Source: Paenibacillus andongensis (lineage in GTDB: Bacteria > Bacillota > Bacilli > Paenibacillales > NBRC-103111). Taken from it: a stretch of DNA of 64,000 bases. The notes under the pieces are model-generated. The model was not told the DNA's origin. It worked only from the letters and a program-made list of their open reading frames with translations, and ran no database searches. The DNA is taken from positions 6,827,001-6,891,000 of the forward strand of contig NZ_CP104467.1 of the NCBI RefSeq assembly GCF_025369935.1. The letters are read 5' to 3'. Each line of letters starts with the position of its first letter. The stretch's first letter is position 1. A program made the translations under genes and the position numbers. This document shows positions 1-9,049 of this stretch, piece after piece.

Positions 1-1109
1 TCAGTTTCATCCTCCGAGGTAAGAGCCTGCATCGCAAGACTGATATGCCAAATGTAGCCTGCAGGCGTGTGGGGGCTTCCGATCCCCTTCGCATATTTCC
101 CTTCAAAGAAGGTTGGATTGTCATCGCTTAGCACAAATCTACGCGTATTTTGATAGACTGGATCCTCAAAGATCGTGTAACCCAAATAAGGAATCGACAG
201 CAAGCTGGGAACATTGGCGTCATCCATCAGGTTGTAATTGCCGAATCCGTCTGTTTCATACGCATAGATCTTTCCGTACTTAGGATGAAGATAAGTGCCG
301 TAGGTTTGAATGCCAAAGTCTATCTCTTCGCGAAGCTCCGCCGCAAGCTGTACGCACTCCTGATCGTCCCATACGATCTGGGCAATTTCCTCGATGTATC
401 GGAGTACCACGACCGCAAACATATTGGCGGGAATCAAATAGCCGAATGTACAAGCATCATCGCTTGGCCGAAAGCCGGACCAAGTCATCCCTGTATAATT
501 TACGGGCATACCCATCCGATTATTACGCAGTGTATCACTTGGCGGACAATCTACACGAGCGAACCGGTAGGGAGACTCTTCAGCATGTCTTTGTTCCGTT
601 TTCCATAGCGAGATAATAGTGTGAACCGCTGCCCGGAAGGAATCGTCGAACATATCCATCCGTCCGGTCGCCTTCCAAAACAAGTAAGATAGTTGGATCG
701 GGTAACAGAGCGAATCAATTTCGTATTTGCGTTCCCAAATCCACGGATTCAGCTCGGTCAGATCCTGATCGTACCGGTTATCGTTCGCTTCCTCATTGAA
801 CGCATTCGCATAAGGGTCAATATGAATATAAGCGATTTGCCTGCGAATCAAGCCTGCCACGATGTCCTGCAGTTCTTTGTCTCCGGCCGTAAGCGGTATA
901 TAATGCCTCACCTGCGCGCTGGAATCCCTTAACCACATCGCCGGGATATCCCCGGTGAACACAAATGCGGTATTATCGTCCATTATTTTGGTTGTCGTTT
1001 CAAGCGTATTCGGATAGCAGTTCTTAAACATGGCGAGCAGCTTCGGGTGCCCAGCAAGCTTAATCTCTGCTTCTTCCAGCAAGGAAGTGACAGCATTAGG
1101 CAAGGTCAT
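1..1109 (-). CDS. GH125 exo-alpha-1,6-mannosidase (3' end cut by window edge)
   Basis: Resembles metal-independent alpha-mannosidases of family GH125 (Mug157-like), which remove terminal alpha-1,6-linked mannose. About 369 N-terminal residues are visible, and the frame stays open to the left edge. Family hallmarks are GDIPAMWLRDS (residues 53-63), PYANAFNEE (about 99-107), a NPWIWERKYEIDSL stretch, GMTWSGFRPSDDACTFGY and YETDGFGNYNLMDDANVPS. No signal peptide is seen, so it should act in the cytoplasm on imported oligosaccharide. The ATG overlaps the stop of the GH4 gene (TAATG), so the two are translationally coupled. It is the last visible gene of the operon fed by the 4573-7699 ABC importer. 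The family call is firm; that mannosides are the true substrate of the operon is inferred. Confidence 0.9.
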   Translation of the reverse strand, partial: MTLPNAVTSLLEEAEIKLAGHPKLLAMFKNCYPNTLETTTKIMDDNTAFVFTGDIPAMWLRDSSAQVRHYIPLTAGDKELQDIVAGLIRRQIAYIHIDPYANAFNEEANDNRYDQDLTELNPWIWERKYEIDSLCYPIQLSYLFWKATGRMDMFDDSFRAAVHTIISLWKTEQRHAEESPYRFARVDCPPSDTLRNNRMGMPVNYTGMTWSGFRPSDDACTFGYLIPANMFAVVVLRYIEEIAQIVWDDQECVQLAAELREEIDFGIQTYGTYLHPKYGKIYAYETDGFGNYNLMDDANVPSLLSIPYLGYTIFEDPVYQNTRRFVLSDDNPTFFEGKYAKGIGSPHTPAGYIWHISLAMQALTSEDET

Positions 1110-2479
1110 TATTTCCAATCCCCCAGAATCTCCTTATAGGCTTCCAAATAATCATCGACAAGCAGCTTAGCAATGGAATAGGAATTAACAAGCGGATGAA
1201 CCGTGAGTGCCTGGATGGCCAAATCACGCGACTTATGTTTAACAGCCTCAACGGTAAGCCGTTCAAACAGCTTCACATTTTTCATCAACAGACTCATTTC
1301 CTCTGGCACGGAACCGATGTGAACTGGCTTTGCTCCGTCTTTCGTAATAACACAAGAAATTTCAACGACATCATCATCTGCGAACCCTTCGATACTGCCT
1401 TCATTCGGTACGGATAGGACAATATTATGGGTCGCACCCGTTTGCAGCGACTCCACGAAATCCAGCATGACACCCGCATAGCCAAGTGAGTTAGGCAGTT
1501 CCAGCTGATCTGTCGGTAACACAGGCTTCGACGCCGAATTAGTTTCAATCGCCATGTAAGAAGCTTCCCTTTTTTGCGTATAGTACAGATAGGTTTGAAT
1601 GGCTTCATCCGGGTTGCTTTCGATATCCATCTCACGTAAGATACCCAGCATTTCCTTATTATTCTCAGCGATCATCTGGCCGCGCGTCATGCCTGATTTG
1701 ACAATATTGGCGAAGGCCTTTTCACGGTGGTAGTAATAGTACAAATATTCATTCGGCAGATAAGGAAGTGATTTCAGCAAATCGCTGTCGAACATTTTGA
1801 ATTCGTCCACCCGACTTGTAAAATCAGGATCATTCTTAAGCTCCGTCATAATGTCCTTGCCTTGGTAAATCACTTTGGTCATCCATGACAAATGATTAAG
1901 TCCGAAAAATTCAACCTCAAGCTCCTTCGGATCGATCTCTAGCTGCTCCGCCATTCTCAGCTTCGTATGGCTTGGCGAATCGCAGATTCCGATCACCCGA
2001 TCGTAGCCCGCATTTCGCAAGGCTTGCGTTACGAGTCCAGACGGGTTCGAGAAGTTAAAGATCCAAGCCTCTGGTGCAAGCTCTTTAGCAATCTCGCAAT
2101 ATTCCATGAGAACCGGAATCGTCCGAATCGCCATCGAGAACCCGGCAGGCCCCGTCGTTTCTTGACCGATCACGCCATGCTTTAGAGCGATCTGCTCATC
2201 TACATACCGTGACCATTCCTTACCTACACGTACCGTAGTTACAATGTAGTCGGCACCCTTAATGGCTTCGCGGCTATCTGTCGTCGTCTCCAATTGAAGG
2301 TTGATTCCGCTGCGATCGATGACGATTTGGCATAACTTCGAGATAACAGCAAGCTGCTCCTCATCCGTATCATGAAGAACAAGCTTAGTAATCCCGGTAT
2401 CTTCTGCTTTTAACGTTAAGCTTTTGGTAAATAACACGGCGCGAACCCCGCCGCCTCCGATTAAGGTCAATTTCATCAT
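1109..2479 (-). CDS. GH4 family glycosidase (6-phospho-alpha/beta-glucosidase type)
   Basis: NAD- and metal-dependent glycosidase of family GH4 (CelF/LicH/GlvA group), 456 residues, the normal family length. An N-terminal Rossmann motif GGGGVRA is followed by the metal-binding cysteine in GICDSPSH and histidine in FGLNHLSWM. These enzymes cleave by oxidation, elimination and reduction at C3. Many act on sugar-6-phosphates delivered by a PTS, while others use free glycosides. I chose the ATG at 2479, with GGAGGCG just upstream; the open frame extends 46 codons further but that part overlaps the kinase gene and has no family similarity. The start overlaps the kinase stop (TAATG). No PTS gene is nearby and uptake is by ABC transporter, so whether the substrate is phosphorylated depends on the adjacent PfkB kinase or is not required. 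Confidence 0.9.
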   Translation of the reverse strand: MMKLTLIGGGGVRAVLFTKSLTLKAEDTGITKLVLHDTDEEQLAVISKLCQIVIDRSGINLQLETTTDSREAIKGADYIVTTVRVGKEWSRYVDEQIALKHGVIGQETTGPAGFSMAIRTIPVLMEYCEIAKELAPEAWIFNFSNPSGLVTQALRNAGYDRVIGICDSPSHTKLRMAEQLEIDPKELEVEFFGLNHLSWMTKVIYQGKDIMTELKNDPDFTSRVDEFKMFDSDLLKSLPYLPNEYLYYYYHREKAFANIVKSGMTRGQMIAENNKEMLGILREMDIESNPDEAIQTYLYYTQKREASYMAIETNSASKPVLPTDQLELPNSLGYAGVMLDFVESLQTGATHNIVLSVPNEGSIEGFADDDVVEISCVITKDGAKPVHIGSVPEEMSLLMKNVKLFERLTVEAVKHKSRDLAIQALTVHPLVNSYSIAKLLVDDYLEAYKEILGDWK

Positions 2480-3432
2480 TACGCCTCCATACGTTGTTTG
2501 ATATGATCTCCGAATTGAAGGATAAAGGCATCCAGCCCATCCTTGTCCGGTGTACCCGTGCTGCCGCCGTGAGCGCCGACAGATAGTGCTCCGCAAACAT
2601 TTCCGTACTGCAAGCATGTTTCCACATTTTGACCCGTCAAATGTCCATAAATATAGCCAGCGTTAAAGGAATCCCCTGCGCCAGTTGTATCTACAGTCTC
2701 GGCTGGAAAAGCCGAGTGATACGTTATCCGGCCCTCCTTCATGGCTGCGGCCCCTTTTGGACCAAGCTTAACTACAATATGATTAGAGTAATTCGCCATA
2801 AAACGTAAGCTTTCTTCTATATCATCGAAGCCTGTGTAATGAAAAGCTTCCGTTTCATTCATTAGAAACACATCAAAGTAAGTCATTAAATCGAATACGC
2901 CCTTAAACCACTCACCGGAATCATCCCAGCCTACATCACAGGAAAGGGTCATCCCCATCTCCTTAAGTGTTTTGGCCATCGCTATGAATTCTTCGTGGTT
3001 GCGTCTTCCTCTATATCCGGTCACGTGGACATGTTTCCCTTGAGCGATTTGTAACGGGTCCAAATCCTTTATATGAAGCTCCATATTGGATCCCCCATAA
3101 GTGATAAATGACCGATCCGTCTCGGGATTAATCGCTATCGTAATACCGGTATTACTCGTTTTACTCGTTTTTATCAAACTGGTATCGATACCATATTGGC
3201 CGAACTCGTCTCGAACATAACGGCCGTAGCTATCATCTCCAAGAACACCGTTAAAAGCTACATCAAGCCCGAGCTTAGCGAGTGAAATCGCGAACAAAGC
3301 CGCTCCCCCGCCAACATGCATCGTCATATTATTAACGAAAATCTCTTGCCCAGGCTGAGGAATTTGAGTAAGTCCTGCCACAACGAGATCGATATTGGCG
3401 TCACCGATGACCACCGCATCAAATTTTTTCAA
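2479..3432 (-). CDS. PfkB-family carbohydrate kinase
   Basis: Ribokinase/fructokinase-type sugar kinase, 317 residues. The N-terminus VIGDANIDLVV, a substrate-side GGGAA motif near residue 40, and the C-terminal DTTGAGDSFNAGY signature (anion hole and catalytic Asp) are all present. It should phosphorylate a sugar or nucleoside-like substrate with ATP; the substrate cannot be read from sequence. Translation starts with TTG at 3432 after GAGGGAG. The gene lies between the LacI regulator and the GH4 gene and its stop overlaps the GH4 start. It carries an internal 14-bp palindrome (3180-3193) identical to the core of the operators upstream of the operon. The family is certain and the substrate is unknown. 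Confidence 0.88.
   Translation of the reverse strand: MKKFDAVVIGDANIDLVVAGLTQIPQPGQEIFVNNMTMHVGGGAALFAISLAKLGLDVAFNGVLGDDSYGRYVRDEFGQYGIDTSLIKTSKTSNTGITIAINPETDRSFITYGGSNMELHIKDLDPLQIAQGKHVHVTGYRGRRNHEEFIAMAKTLKEMGMTLSCDVGWDDSGEWFKGVFDLMTYFDVFLMNETEAFHYTGFDDIEESLRFMANYSNHIVVKLGPKGAAAMKEGRITYHSAFPAETVDTTGAGDSFNAGYIYGHLTGQNVETCLQYGNVCGALSVGAHGGSTGTPDKDGLDAFILQFGDHIKQRMEA
3180..3193. promoter_or_regulatory. Intragenic copy of the LacI-type operator core
   Basis: The 14-bp palindrome TGGTATCGATACCA lies inside the kinase coding region and is identical to the core of the three palindromes at 7848-8006. It encodes part of the residues Gly-Ile-Asp-Thr. It could be a secondary binding site for the LacI regulator (roadblock or looping). 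The sequence match is direct; the function is inferred. Confidence 0.45.
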
Positions 3433-3498
3433 TATACTCTCCCTCTCTCAATCCAGTTAACTATCTATGCTTTTACGCTTCTTTACATGTATGATTTT

Positions 3499-4533
3499 CT
3501 ATAATTTTTTGTCTTCACGATAAGGTCCACAGCTATTGCGGACAACAAGCTTGTGTTTCAAAATGATATCTTCCTTGGGTGCTTCCGCATCCCCTGTTAT
3601 CAAATCTAGCAGCGTTTCCACTGTAACTTTCCCCATATCTTGAATAGGCTGCTCCATCGAGGATAACTGTGGTCGAACCAACTCCGTCAACTGGCTTCCA
3701 TCAAATCCTATGACCGAAATGTCTTCAGGAACTTGCAACTGATGATCATGAATACAATTCATAGCCCCTACAGCCATATCGTCACTCACCGCAAATATAG
3801 CGGTTGGATGGGTACCGCAAGCCAGAATCTCTTTCATCAGATTGTATCCGCTTTGTATTTTATAATCGCCGAACCGAATGTACTCATCTACGATGGGAAT
3901 GCTGCGCTCGGATAGAGCACCGCGGTACCCGATATAGCGATTTTGGCCGGAGGTCACATCTCTCATGTCCCCGCCAATAAAGCCAATTCGTTGATGTCCA
4001 AGCTCTATCAAATAATTGGTTGCATCGAAGGCTGCCGCGTAATCATCAATGATCACAGAAAGGAACGTTTGATCAGATGGTCTTACACTTGAGAAAATAA
4101 TTGGAATGTCCAGCTTATTCAAAAATGCCCGGATTTCATCATTTAATTTCTCATGCATAATGATAATGCCATCTACACGCATTTCATGAAATACATTCAA
4201 ATATTTGAATTCCTTATCGGTATCCTCAATAATGTTACACACCAAAAGATTGTAATCATTCAGACTTGCTGTTTCTTCAATACTGCTTAGAATGGTCGAG
4301 TAAAAGCTTGACGTGAGGTCTGGGACAATGATACCGATAAGGTTCGTCTTTTTCCGTACCAGACTCCTTGCGATATGACTAGGCGCATAGCCGAGCTCTT
4401 CAATAGCTCTCTTCACCCTAGCTTTTAGATCGTCCTTTACGTACTTCTCTCCATTAAGCACCCGCGAAACCGTAGTCACGGAAACGCCTGCTTGTTTGGC
4501 GACATCCTTAATCTTCGGAGCCAACCTCGTCAC
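3499..4533 (-). CDS. LacI-family transcriptional regulator
   Basis: 344-residue repressor with an N-terminal LacI helix-turn-helix (KIKDVAKQAGVSVTTVSRVLNG, residues 7-28) followed by a periplasmic-binding-protein-like sensor domain (IIGIIVPDLTSSFYS, IGFDGSQLTELVRPQLSS). It should repress sugar genes until an effector sugar binds. GTG at 4533 and TTG at 4524 are both possible starts; the second gives the common N-terminus Met-Ala-Pro-Lys-Ile. It lies inside the ABC importer/hydrolase operon, 39 bp after the second permease, so it probably controls its own operon through the palindromes at 7848-8006. Those sites have the central CG dyad expected for this family. Confidence 0.93.
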   Translation of the reverse strand: MTRLAPKIKDVAKQAGVSVTTVSRVLNGEKYVKDDLKARVKRAIEELGYAPSHIARSLVRKKTNLIGIIVPDLTSSFYSTILSSIEETASLNDYNLLVCNIIEDTDKEFKYLNVFHEMRVDGIIIMHEKLNDEIRAFLNKLDIPIIFSSVRPSDQTFLSVIIDDYAAAFDATNYLIELGHQRIGFIGGDMRDVTSGQNRYIGYRGALSERSIPIVDEYIRFGDYKIQSGYNLMKEILACGTHPTAIFAVSDDMAVGAMNCIHDHQLQVPEDISVIGFDGSQLTELVRPQLSSMEQPIQDMGKVTVETLLDLITGDAEAPKEDIILKHKLVVRNSCGPYREDKKL

Positions 4534-4572
4534 CCTGCCTTCTGAAAAACGAATTCTCTTCCAACGTATATC

Positions 4573-5400
4573 TTAGCTTTTTACTGCGCCCTCTGTGATC
4601 CCAGCGATAAATTGTCTGCTCACAATAAGGAAGAAGACAATCAATGGAAGGGTAGCCATAAGAGCTCCAGTCATGACCATAGAATAGTCTGCGGTATGAG
4701 CCGATTTTAACTGCTGCAAGGCTAACATTAATGTGAATTTGGATGTGTCCGTCAATACGATCAATGGCCACAAGTAATCTTCCCAAACTCCCATAAACGT
4801 CGTGATAGCGAGAAAGGCTAGTGCAGGTCTTAGAATCGGCAAAGCAACATGCCAATACAGACCAAATTTATTACAGCCATCGATTCTCGCAGCCTCAAGC
4901 AAATCATCATGTATCGCAAGTGCATATTGTCTGATCCAGAAAATTCCGAATGCACTTGCCATTCCCGGAATAATCAAGGCCTTATAACTTCCCAACCAGC
5001 CGAACTCCTTAATGATGATGAATTGCGGTACGAGAAGCATTTGCGCAGGAATCATCATCGTCGCCATCATGGCAAAAAAGAGCAATTTAGAACCTGGAAA
5101 CTTAAATTTGGCAAACGCAAATCCTGTTAATGAATTGAAAAATAACTGAAGCGTGCAGCTAATTAAGGCAATAGAAATCGTGTTGAAGAAGGCACGAATA
5201 AAATTGCTTTTCTCCAATACATGATGAAAGTTATTCATAAAATTAGTTCCGAACGTTAACTTCGGAGGAAAAGCAAACATTGCGCTTGTCTCATTCGTAG
5301 ACATGACAATAAGCCAGTAAAATGGAAATATGGAAATCGCGACACCGATCAACAATAAACTATTTACGATTACTTTTTTGGTCAACACTTCAACAGTCAT
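4573..5400 (-). CDS. ABC sugar transporter permease (MalG-like)
   Basis: Inner-membrane subunit of a CUT1 carbohydrate importer, 275 residues with about six hydrophobic helices, the first near residues 12-33. The cytoplasmic EAA loop that docks the ATPase is visible as EAARIDGCNKFGLYW. It starts with ATG after AAAGGAG. It follows the first permease by 18 bp and the binding protein lies further upstream. No ATPase gene accompanies it, as is usual in Bacillales, where a shared MsmX-type ATPase serves several importers. Confidence 0.93.
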   Translation of the reverse strand: MTVEVLTKKVIVNSLLLIGVAISIFPFYWLIVMSTNETSAMFAFPPKLTFGTNFMNNFHHVLEKSNFIRAFFNTISIALISCTLQLFFNSLTGFAFAKFKFPGSKLLFFAMMATMMIPAQMLLVPQFIIIKEFGWLGSYKALIIPGMASAFGIFWIRQYALAIHDDLLEAARIDGCNKFGLYWHVALPILRPALAFLAITTFMGVWEDYLWPLIVLTDTSKFTLMLALQQLKSAHTADYSMVMTGALMATLPLIVFFLIVSRQFIAGITEGAVKS

Positions 5401-5418
5401 CTTGTATTCTCCTTTTTA

Positions 5419-6303
5419 TCAATCATCCGATCTGTTGAAAAACTTCCAATTGAGGACGGATAATAAGCCGATGATGATGAATAACACCCATGATACCGCA
5501 GCTGCATAACCATAATTCTGATAATTAAAACCTTCCCGGAACATATAGAGAACGATCGTATCGGTACCCGGGTATGGTGCTTGATTACCAGCTAATACTT
5601 GTGGTTCCGTGAAAATTTGAAACCCGCCGATGGTCGACATCATCACTGAGAACAAGATGATAGGTCTCAGCATAGGTATCGTAATTTTGGTGAAAGTTTG
5701 AAATAATGTAGCGCCATCCAGCTCTGCTGCTTCGTATAGATCTTTTGGAATTCTTTGCAAGCCTGATAAATAAATAACTGCGTTATACCCCATATATCTC
5801 CATGAAATCATGGCTGCAATAACGACTCTGGCCCCAAATTCAGAATTTAACCACGCGATCTTATGAAGGCCGATTTTTTCCATCAAATAGTTAATCAACC
5901 CGTATTCGTTGCCAAACAAGGACTGAAAGATAATGACGACAGCCACCATAGCCGTTACATTCGGAAGAAAATAAGCAATTCTGTAAAAGCCTTTGAATCT
6001 TACGATGGATAAATTGATGATATAGGCAACGACCAATGCACATAGAAGCTGCGGGGCGTTCCCTAATATCCAAAGTGCGATATTGTTGACTAACACCTTC
6101 CAAAAGGTCGGATCATGGAGCATATAATCAAAATTTTTGAATCCAACATATTTCATTTCCCCGATCCCATCCCATTTATGTACGGCTAAGTACATCGAGA
6201 ACAAAATGGGAAATACAGAAAAGATCAGGAACAATAGATAAAATGGAGAAATAAATAGATACAGTGTTCTGCTCTTATAAATTTCTTTAAAAAGACCTCC
6301 CAT
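5419..6303 (-). CDS. ABC sugar transporter permease (MalF-like)
   Basis: First permease of the same CUT1 importer, 294 residues with about six transmembrane helices and the EAA loop EAAELDGATLFQTF. A long periplasmic loop of the MalF type is absent, as usual for the short Gram-positive versions. The ATG is preceded by GGAGG with good spacing. It lies between the binding protein (88 bp upstream) and the second permease and should form the heterodimeric channel with the latter. Confidence 0.93.
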   Translation of the reverse strand: MGGLFKEIYKSRTLYLFISPFYLLFLIFSVFPILFSMYLAVHKWDGIGEMKYVGFKNFDYMLHDPTFWKVLVNNIALWILGNAPQLLCALVVAYIINLSIVRFKGFYRIAYFLPNVTAMVAVVIIFQSLFGNEYGLINYLMEKIGLHKIAWLNSEFGARVVIAAMISWRYMGYNAVIYLSGLQRIPKDLYEAAELDGATLFQTFTKITIPMLRPIILFSVMMSTIGGFQIFTEPQVLAGNQAPYPGTDTIVLYMFREGFNYQNYGYAAAVSWVLFIIIGLLSVLNWKFFNRSDD

Positions 6304-6391
6304 GCTATTCCTCCGCTAATTGGACAAGGCGAGGAAGTCTCCTTCCTCACCTACATCCATTATTTCATTCGTTTTTCTTGCCAAATCCAGT

Positions 6392-7699
6392 TTAGCGTGA
6401 AAGCTGCCTTTTAATTTTCTCCTGCGCATCTTTCCAGGCTTTTTCTGGGTCTTTCTTCTGCGTGTCAATTAATCCAATTTCATCGGTCAAAGAAGTACCG
6501 ACCATATCGTCTCTTGCATCGACAGGTGCGATTTTTACATCTTTTGCCGCGTCAGCGAATATCGGACTCAGATCTTGATTTCCGAAGAACTCATTTTTAT
6601 TGACCATTTCTGGTTTCGTGTAAACTTCCGGCGTAGACGGATAGTTACCGAATTCCTTATACCCAGCAACCAGATTGTCGGGGCTTGTAAGGAATTTAAT
6701 CACTTCGTAAGCTTCTTTCGGATTTTTCGTTGTTTTCAACAATCCGAAGAATGATCCCCCTTGATTACCCACACCACCAGGCGGGTAGGCAATCTCCCAT
6801 TTCCCTTTCGTGTCAGGAGCTGCGCCAATCAAATCACCAACGGCCCAAGACGCACCGATGAAAGAAGAAACCTTGCTGTTATTCATTGCGGCATTTTTCT
6901 CAGCATCGCTGACATTCGGGTACGTTAAGCCTGATTGGTAAGCTTTCACAGCCATATCCCAAGCACCTTTGATATGCGCCTGATCACCAATATATTTCCC
7001 ATCTTCCGTAAAATAACCTTGGCTATTCTGGCCTATGATGTTTCTGAAAACATCCACAATGGATAGCAATTGCGATCCTGTTGCGTCTTTCACTTTCTGC
7101 TGAAGATTGAAATAATCTCCCCATGTCTTCACTTGGCTCTTAATGGCTTCCGGCGTGCTCGGCACTCCCGCCTTCTCAAACAAATCTTTGCGGTAGTACA
7201 TAACTACAGGAGCGACGTCGATCGGCAAACCGATCAAATATTTGTTATCTGCTGACGAAGCCATTTTCCATTTCCAGTCCAAATACTGCGGCTGAATATC
7301 CTTAGCGCCTTGATCGTATAGATTGACGAATTTTTCTTTGTAAGGCAGCATGGAAGAAATCCAGCTATCCATCGCTACGATGTCCGGCCCGCTTCCTCCG
7401 CCTGAGATGGTTGTTTTTAACTTGGTAGCATAGTCACCTCCGGACGGAAGTTTCTGTGCTTGCAAATCAATATTCGGAAATTTTTTCTTCGCTGCTTCAA
7501 TGGTTGAATCGGATATCGCACCGTTCCAATACCACATCGTTAAAGCAACCTTCTGGTTAGAAGCGCTTTCATTTTGATTAGAACTGGTCGTCGTTGGTTT
7601 TTGCGTCGAAGTACTCGTATTATTCTGGTCACCACAGGCAGAAACGACAAGAATCAAACTAAGAGCTAGTGGCACACTATACAATGCTTTAAATTTCAT
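6392..7699 (-). CDS. ABC sugar-binding lipoprotein
   Basis: Extracellular solute-binding protein family 1, 435 residues. A lipoprotein signal peptide ends in a Val-Ser-Ala-Cys lipobox (Cys near residue 22). A Ser/Thr/Asn/Gln-rich linker follows, then the binding domain with the typical LTMWYWNG start and the GPDIVAMDSW and PIDVAPVVMYYRKDLFEKAG segments of oligosaccharide-binding proteins. It is tethered to the outer face of the membrane and hands sugar to the two permeases downstream. It is the first gene of the operon; GGAGGAAC precedes the ATG. Regulation probably acts through the three palindromes 150-310 bp upstream. The ligand is not identifiable, but the glycosidases suggest a mannose- or glucose-containing oligosaccharide. 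Confidence 0.93.
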   Translation of the reverse strand: MKFKALYSVPLALSLILVVSACGDQNNTSTSTQKPTTTSSNQNESASNQKVALTMWYWNGAISDSTIEAAKKKFPNIDLQAQKLPSGGDYATKLKTTISGGGSGPDIVAMDSWISSMLPYKEKFVNLYDQGAKDIQPQYLDWKWKMASSADNKYLIGLPIDVAPVVMYYRKDLFEKAGVPSTPEAIKSQVKTWGDYFNLQQKVKDATGSQLLSIVDVFRNIIGQNSQGYFTEDGKYIGDQAHIKGAWDMAVKAYQSGLTYPNVSDAEKNAAMNNSKVSSFIGASWAVGDLIGAAPDTKGKWEIAYPPGGVGNQGGSFFGLLKTTKNPKEAYEVIKFLTSPDNLVAGYKEFGNYPSTPEVYTKPEMVNKNEFFGNQDLSPIFADAAKDVKIAPVDARDDMVGTSLTDEIGLIDTQKKDPEKAWKDAQEKIKRQLSR

Positions 7700-7847
7700 A
7701 GTTTTTGTTCCTCCGATTTAGCGAAATTTGATAACATATCAGACTTTTGTAACTCCAAGACTCATTTCAGCTTTCCCCAACCACTTACGACGCGCCCTCT
7801 TGATTTCACGGTATCCATTAGCATAAACAGTTCATCTAAGAATTATT

Positions 7848-7865
7848 TCTGGTATCGATTCCAGA
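7848..7865. promoter_or_regulatory. Operator-like palindrome, copy 1 (one mismatch)
   Basis: TCTGGTATCGATTCCAGA, 18 bp, differs from a perfect palindrome at one position (T for A). It is the copy closest to the binding-protein gene, with its centre about 158 bp upstream of that start. LacI-family operators are commonly symmetric sites with a central CG. Assignment to the LacI gene at 3499-4533 is inferred from the repetition and the neighbourhood. Confidence 0.6.
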
Positions 7866-7915
7866 ATGATGGGCAAAACGTTCGCAGGGGCTAACCACCT
7901 TCCTGTGTAAGATTA

Positions 7916-7945
7916 GAACAATCTGGTATCGATACCAGATTGTTC
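7916..7945. promoter_or_regulatory. Operator-like palindrome, copy 2 (perfect 30-bp dyad)
   Basis: The central TCTGGTATCGATACCAGA (7922-7939) is extended by GAACAA and TTGTTC flanks into a perfect 30-bp palindrome. Its centre is 74 bp from copy 1 and 67 bp from copy 3. Likely the main site for the LacI regulator, in the region between the binding-protein gene and the divergent AraC gene. Confidence 0.65.
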
Positions 7946-7988
7946 GTTCAATACCCAAATATTTTGTATCTAAATACATAACGCGTTT

Positions 7989-8006
7989 TCTGGTATCGAT
8001 ACCAGA
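7989..8006. promoter_or_regulatory. Operator-like palindrome, copy 3
   Basis: Perfect TCTGGTATCGATACCAGA, extended by one base on each side. Its centre is 167 bp from the AraC start, so it may affect both divergent genes. I could not assign an unambiguous -35/-10 pair in 7700-8164; apart from the three palindromes the interval is AT-rich with no supported gene. Confidence 0.62.
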
Positions 8007-8164
8007 ATTATTCCTGTCCTTCTGGTTCATAGTATAAATCGATTATCTTCTTTTGACAATGGCATAAATTTACAAAGCATTGAAAATTCCACCCTACTAA
8101 TCTCATTCATTCATAAAGTATTGTATTATACAAATAGTAAGGTGATCGAGGTGACACTACATAT

Positions 8165-9049
8165 ATGAATCTAGAAGTGAAAACAATACAGCTTTCGGAC
8201 ATTGTGCCGCAAATATTTCGTGCCGATTATTTTCCGTTTCGTCCCAATGAGCAGATTGGTCCGCGCACATCGTTCGTACATTCATTTGTGTACATTTATG
8301 AAGGCAAGGGTTCAATATCCATTGGAACATCTATGTATTCCTGTACCAGAGAAGAGCTATTTTACATTCCGCCAGGCCTGTCCCACTCTTTTCATTCAGA
8401 CCCCCAGCATCCGATGGTCCATGCTTCGATTTACTTCGATTGGATCAACACGAGACCCCGAGCGGGAGATATGTCTTTGTTTCATTTCGGAGACCAGATC
8501 TCTGATCCTTCCGAGTGCTCACCTAATGTCGTATTTCAGGATTTGCCTACGATTCCTACCAAAGTGCAGGCCCCCAAGCAGATGAGATGGATGGAATTAT
8601 ATCTGCATGTCATCGAAAATATCGAGCAGACACAGGAAGATGCCAAGCTCTTCAGAAGGGCTGCTTTTGAGCAATTTGTTTCAGAATTGGCGAACCTCTG
8701 GCGGAATCCCACCCTTAAAAGTGACAGAAGAATGCAATCGATCATGAAGCAGATGAAGGAATTTCCTCAACATAATATTTCTATAGAGAAGTGGGCTTCG
8801 CAACTAGGGATAAGCACATCGTATCTGCATAAGTTATTTATCCAGGAAATAGGTATGAGCCCGCATTCTTATGCGATTAAATGCAAGCTGGAGAGAGCCA
8901 AAAAGATTCTGCGCGAGACCAATCTGTCGATCACTGATATCACGGAAGACCTTGGTTTTGGTTCCATACATTACTTCTCACGATTATTTACGCAAAATTT
9001 TGGCGAGTCACCCTCGGCTTATCGCAAACGATTAAGGGAGGGATATTAA
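8165..9049 (+). CDS. AraC-family transcriptional regulator
   Basis: 294 residues. The N-terminal half is an AraC-type cupin (AraC_binding; VYIYEGKGSISIG, then a FYIPPGLSHSF metal-pocket-like segment). The C-terminal hundred residues hold two helix-turn-helix motifs (WASQLGISTSYLHKLF and ITDITEDLGFGSIHYFSRLF) ending in PSAYRKRLRE. Probably a sugar-responsive activator. It is divergent from the ABC importer operon and co-directional with the GHL6 glycosidase 140 bp downstream, so either may be its target. Confidence 0.92.
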   Translation: MNLEVKTIQLSDIVPQIFRADYFPFRPNEQIGPRTSFVHSFVYIYEGKGSISIGTSMYSCTREELFYIPPGLSHSFHSDPQHPMVHASIYFDWINTRPRAGDMSLFHFGDQISDPSECSPNVVFQDLPTIPTKVQAPKQMRWMELYLHVIENIEQTQEDAKLFRRAAFEQFVSELANLWRNPTLKSDRRMQSIMKQMKEFPQHNISIEKWASQLGISTSYLHKLFIQEIGMSPHSYAIKCKLERAKKILRETNLSITDITEDLGFGSIHYFSRLFTQNFGESPSAYRKRLREGY

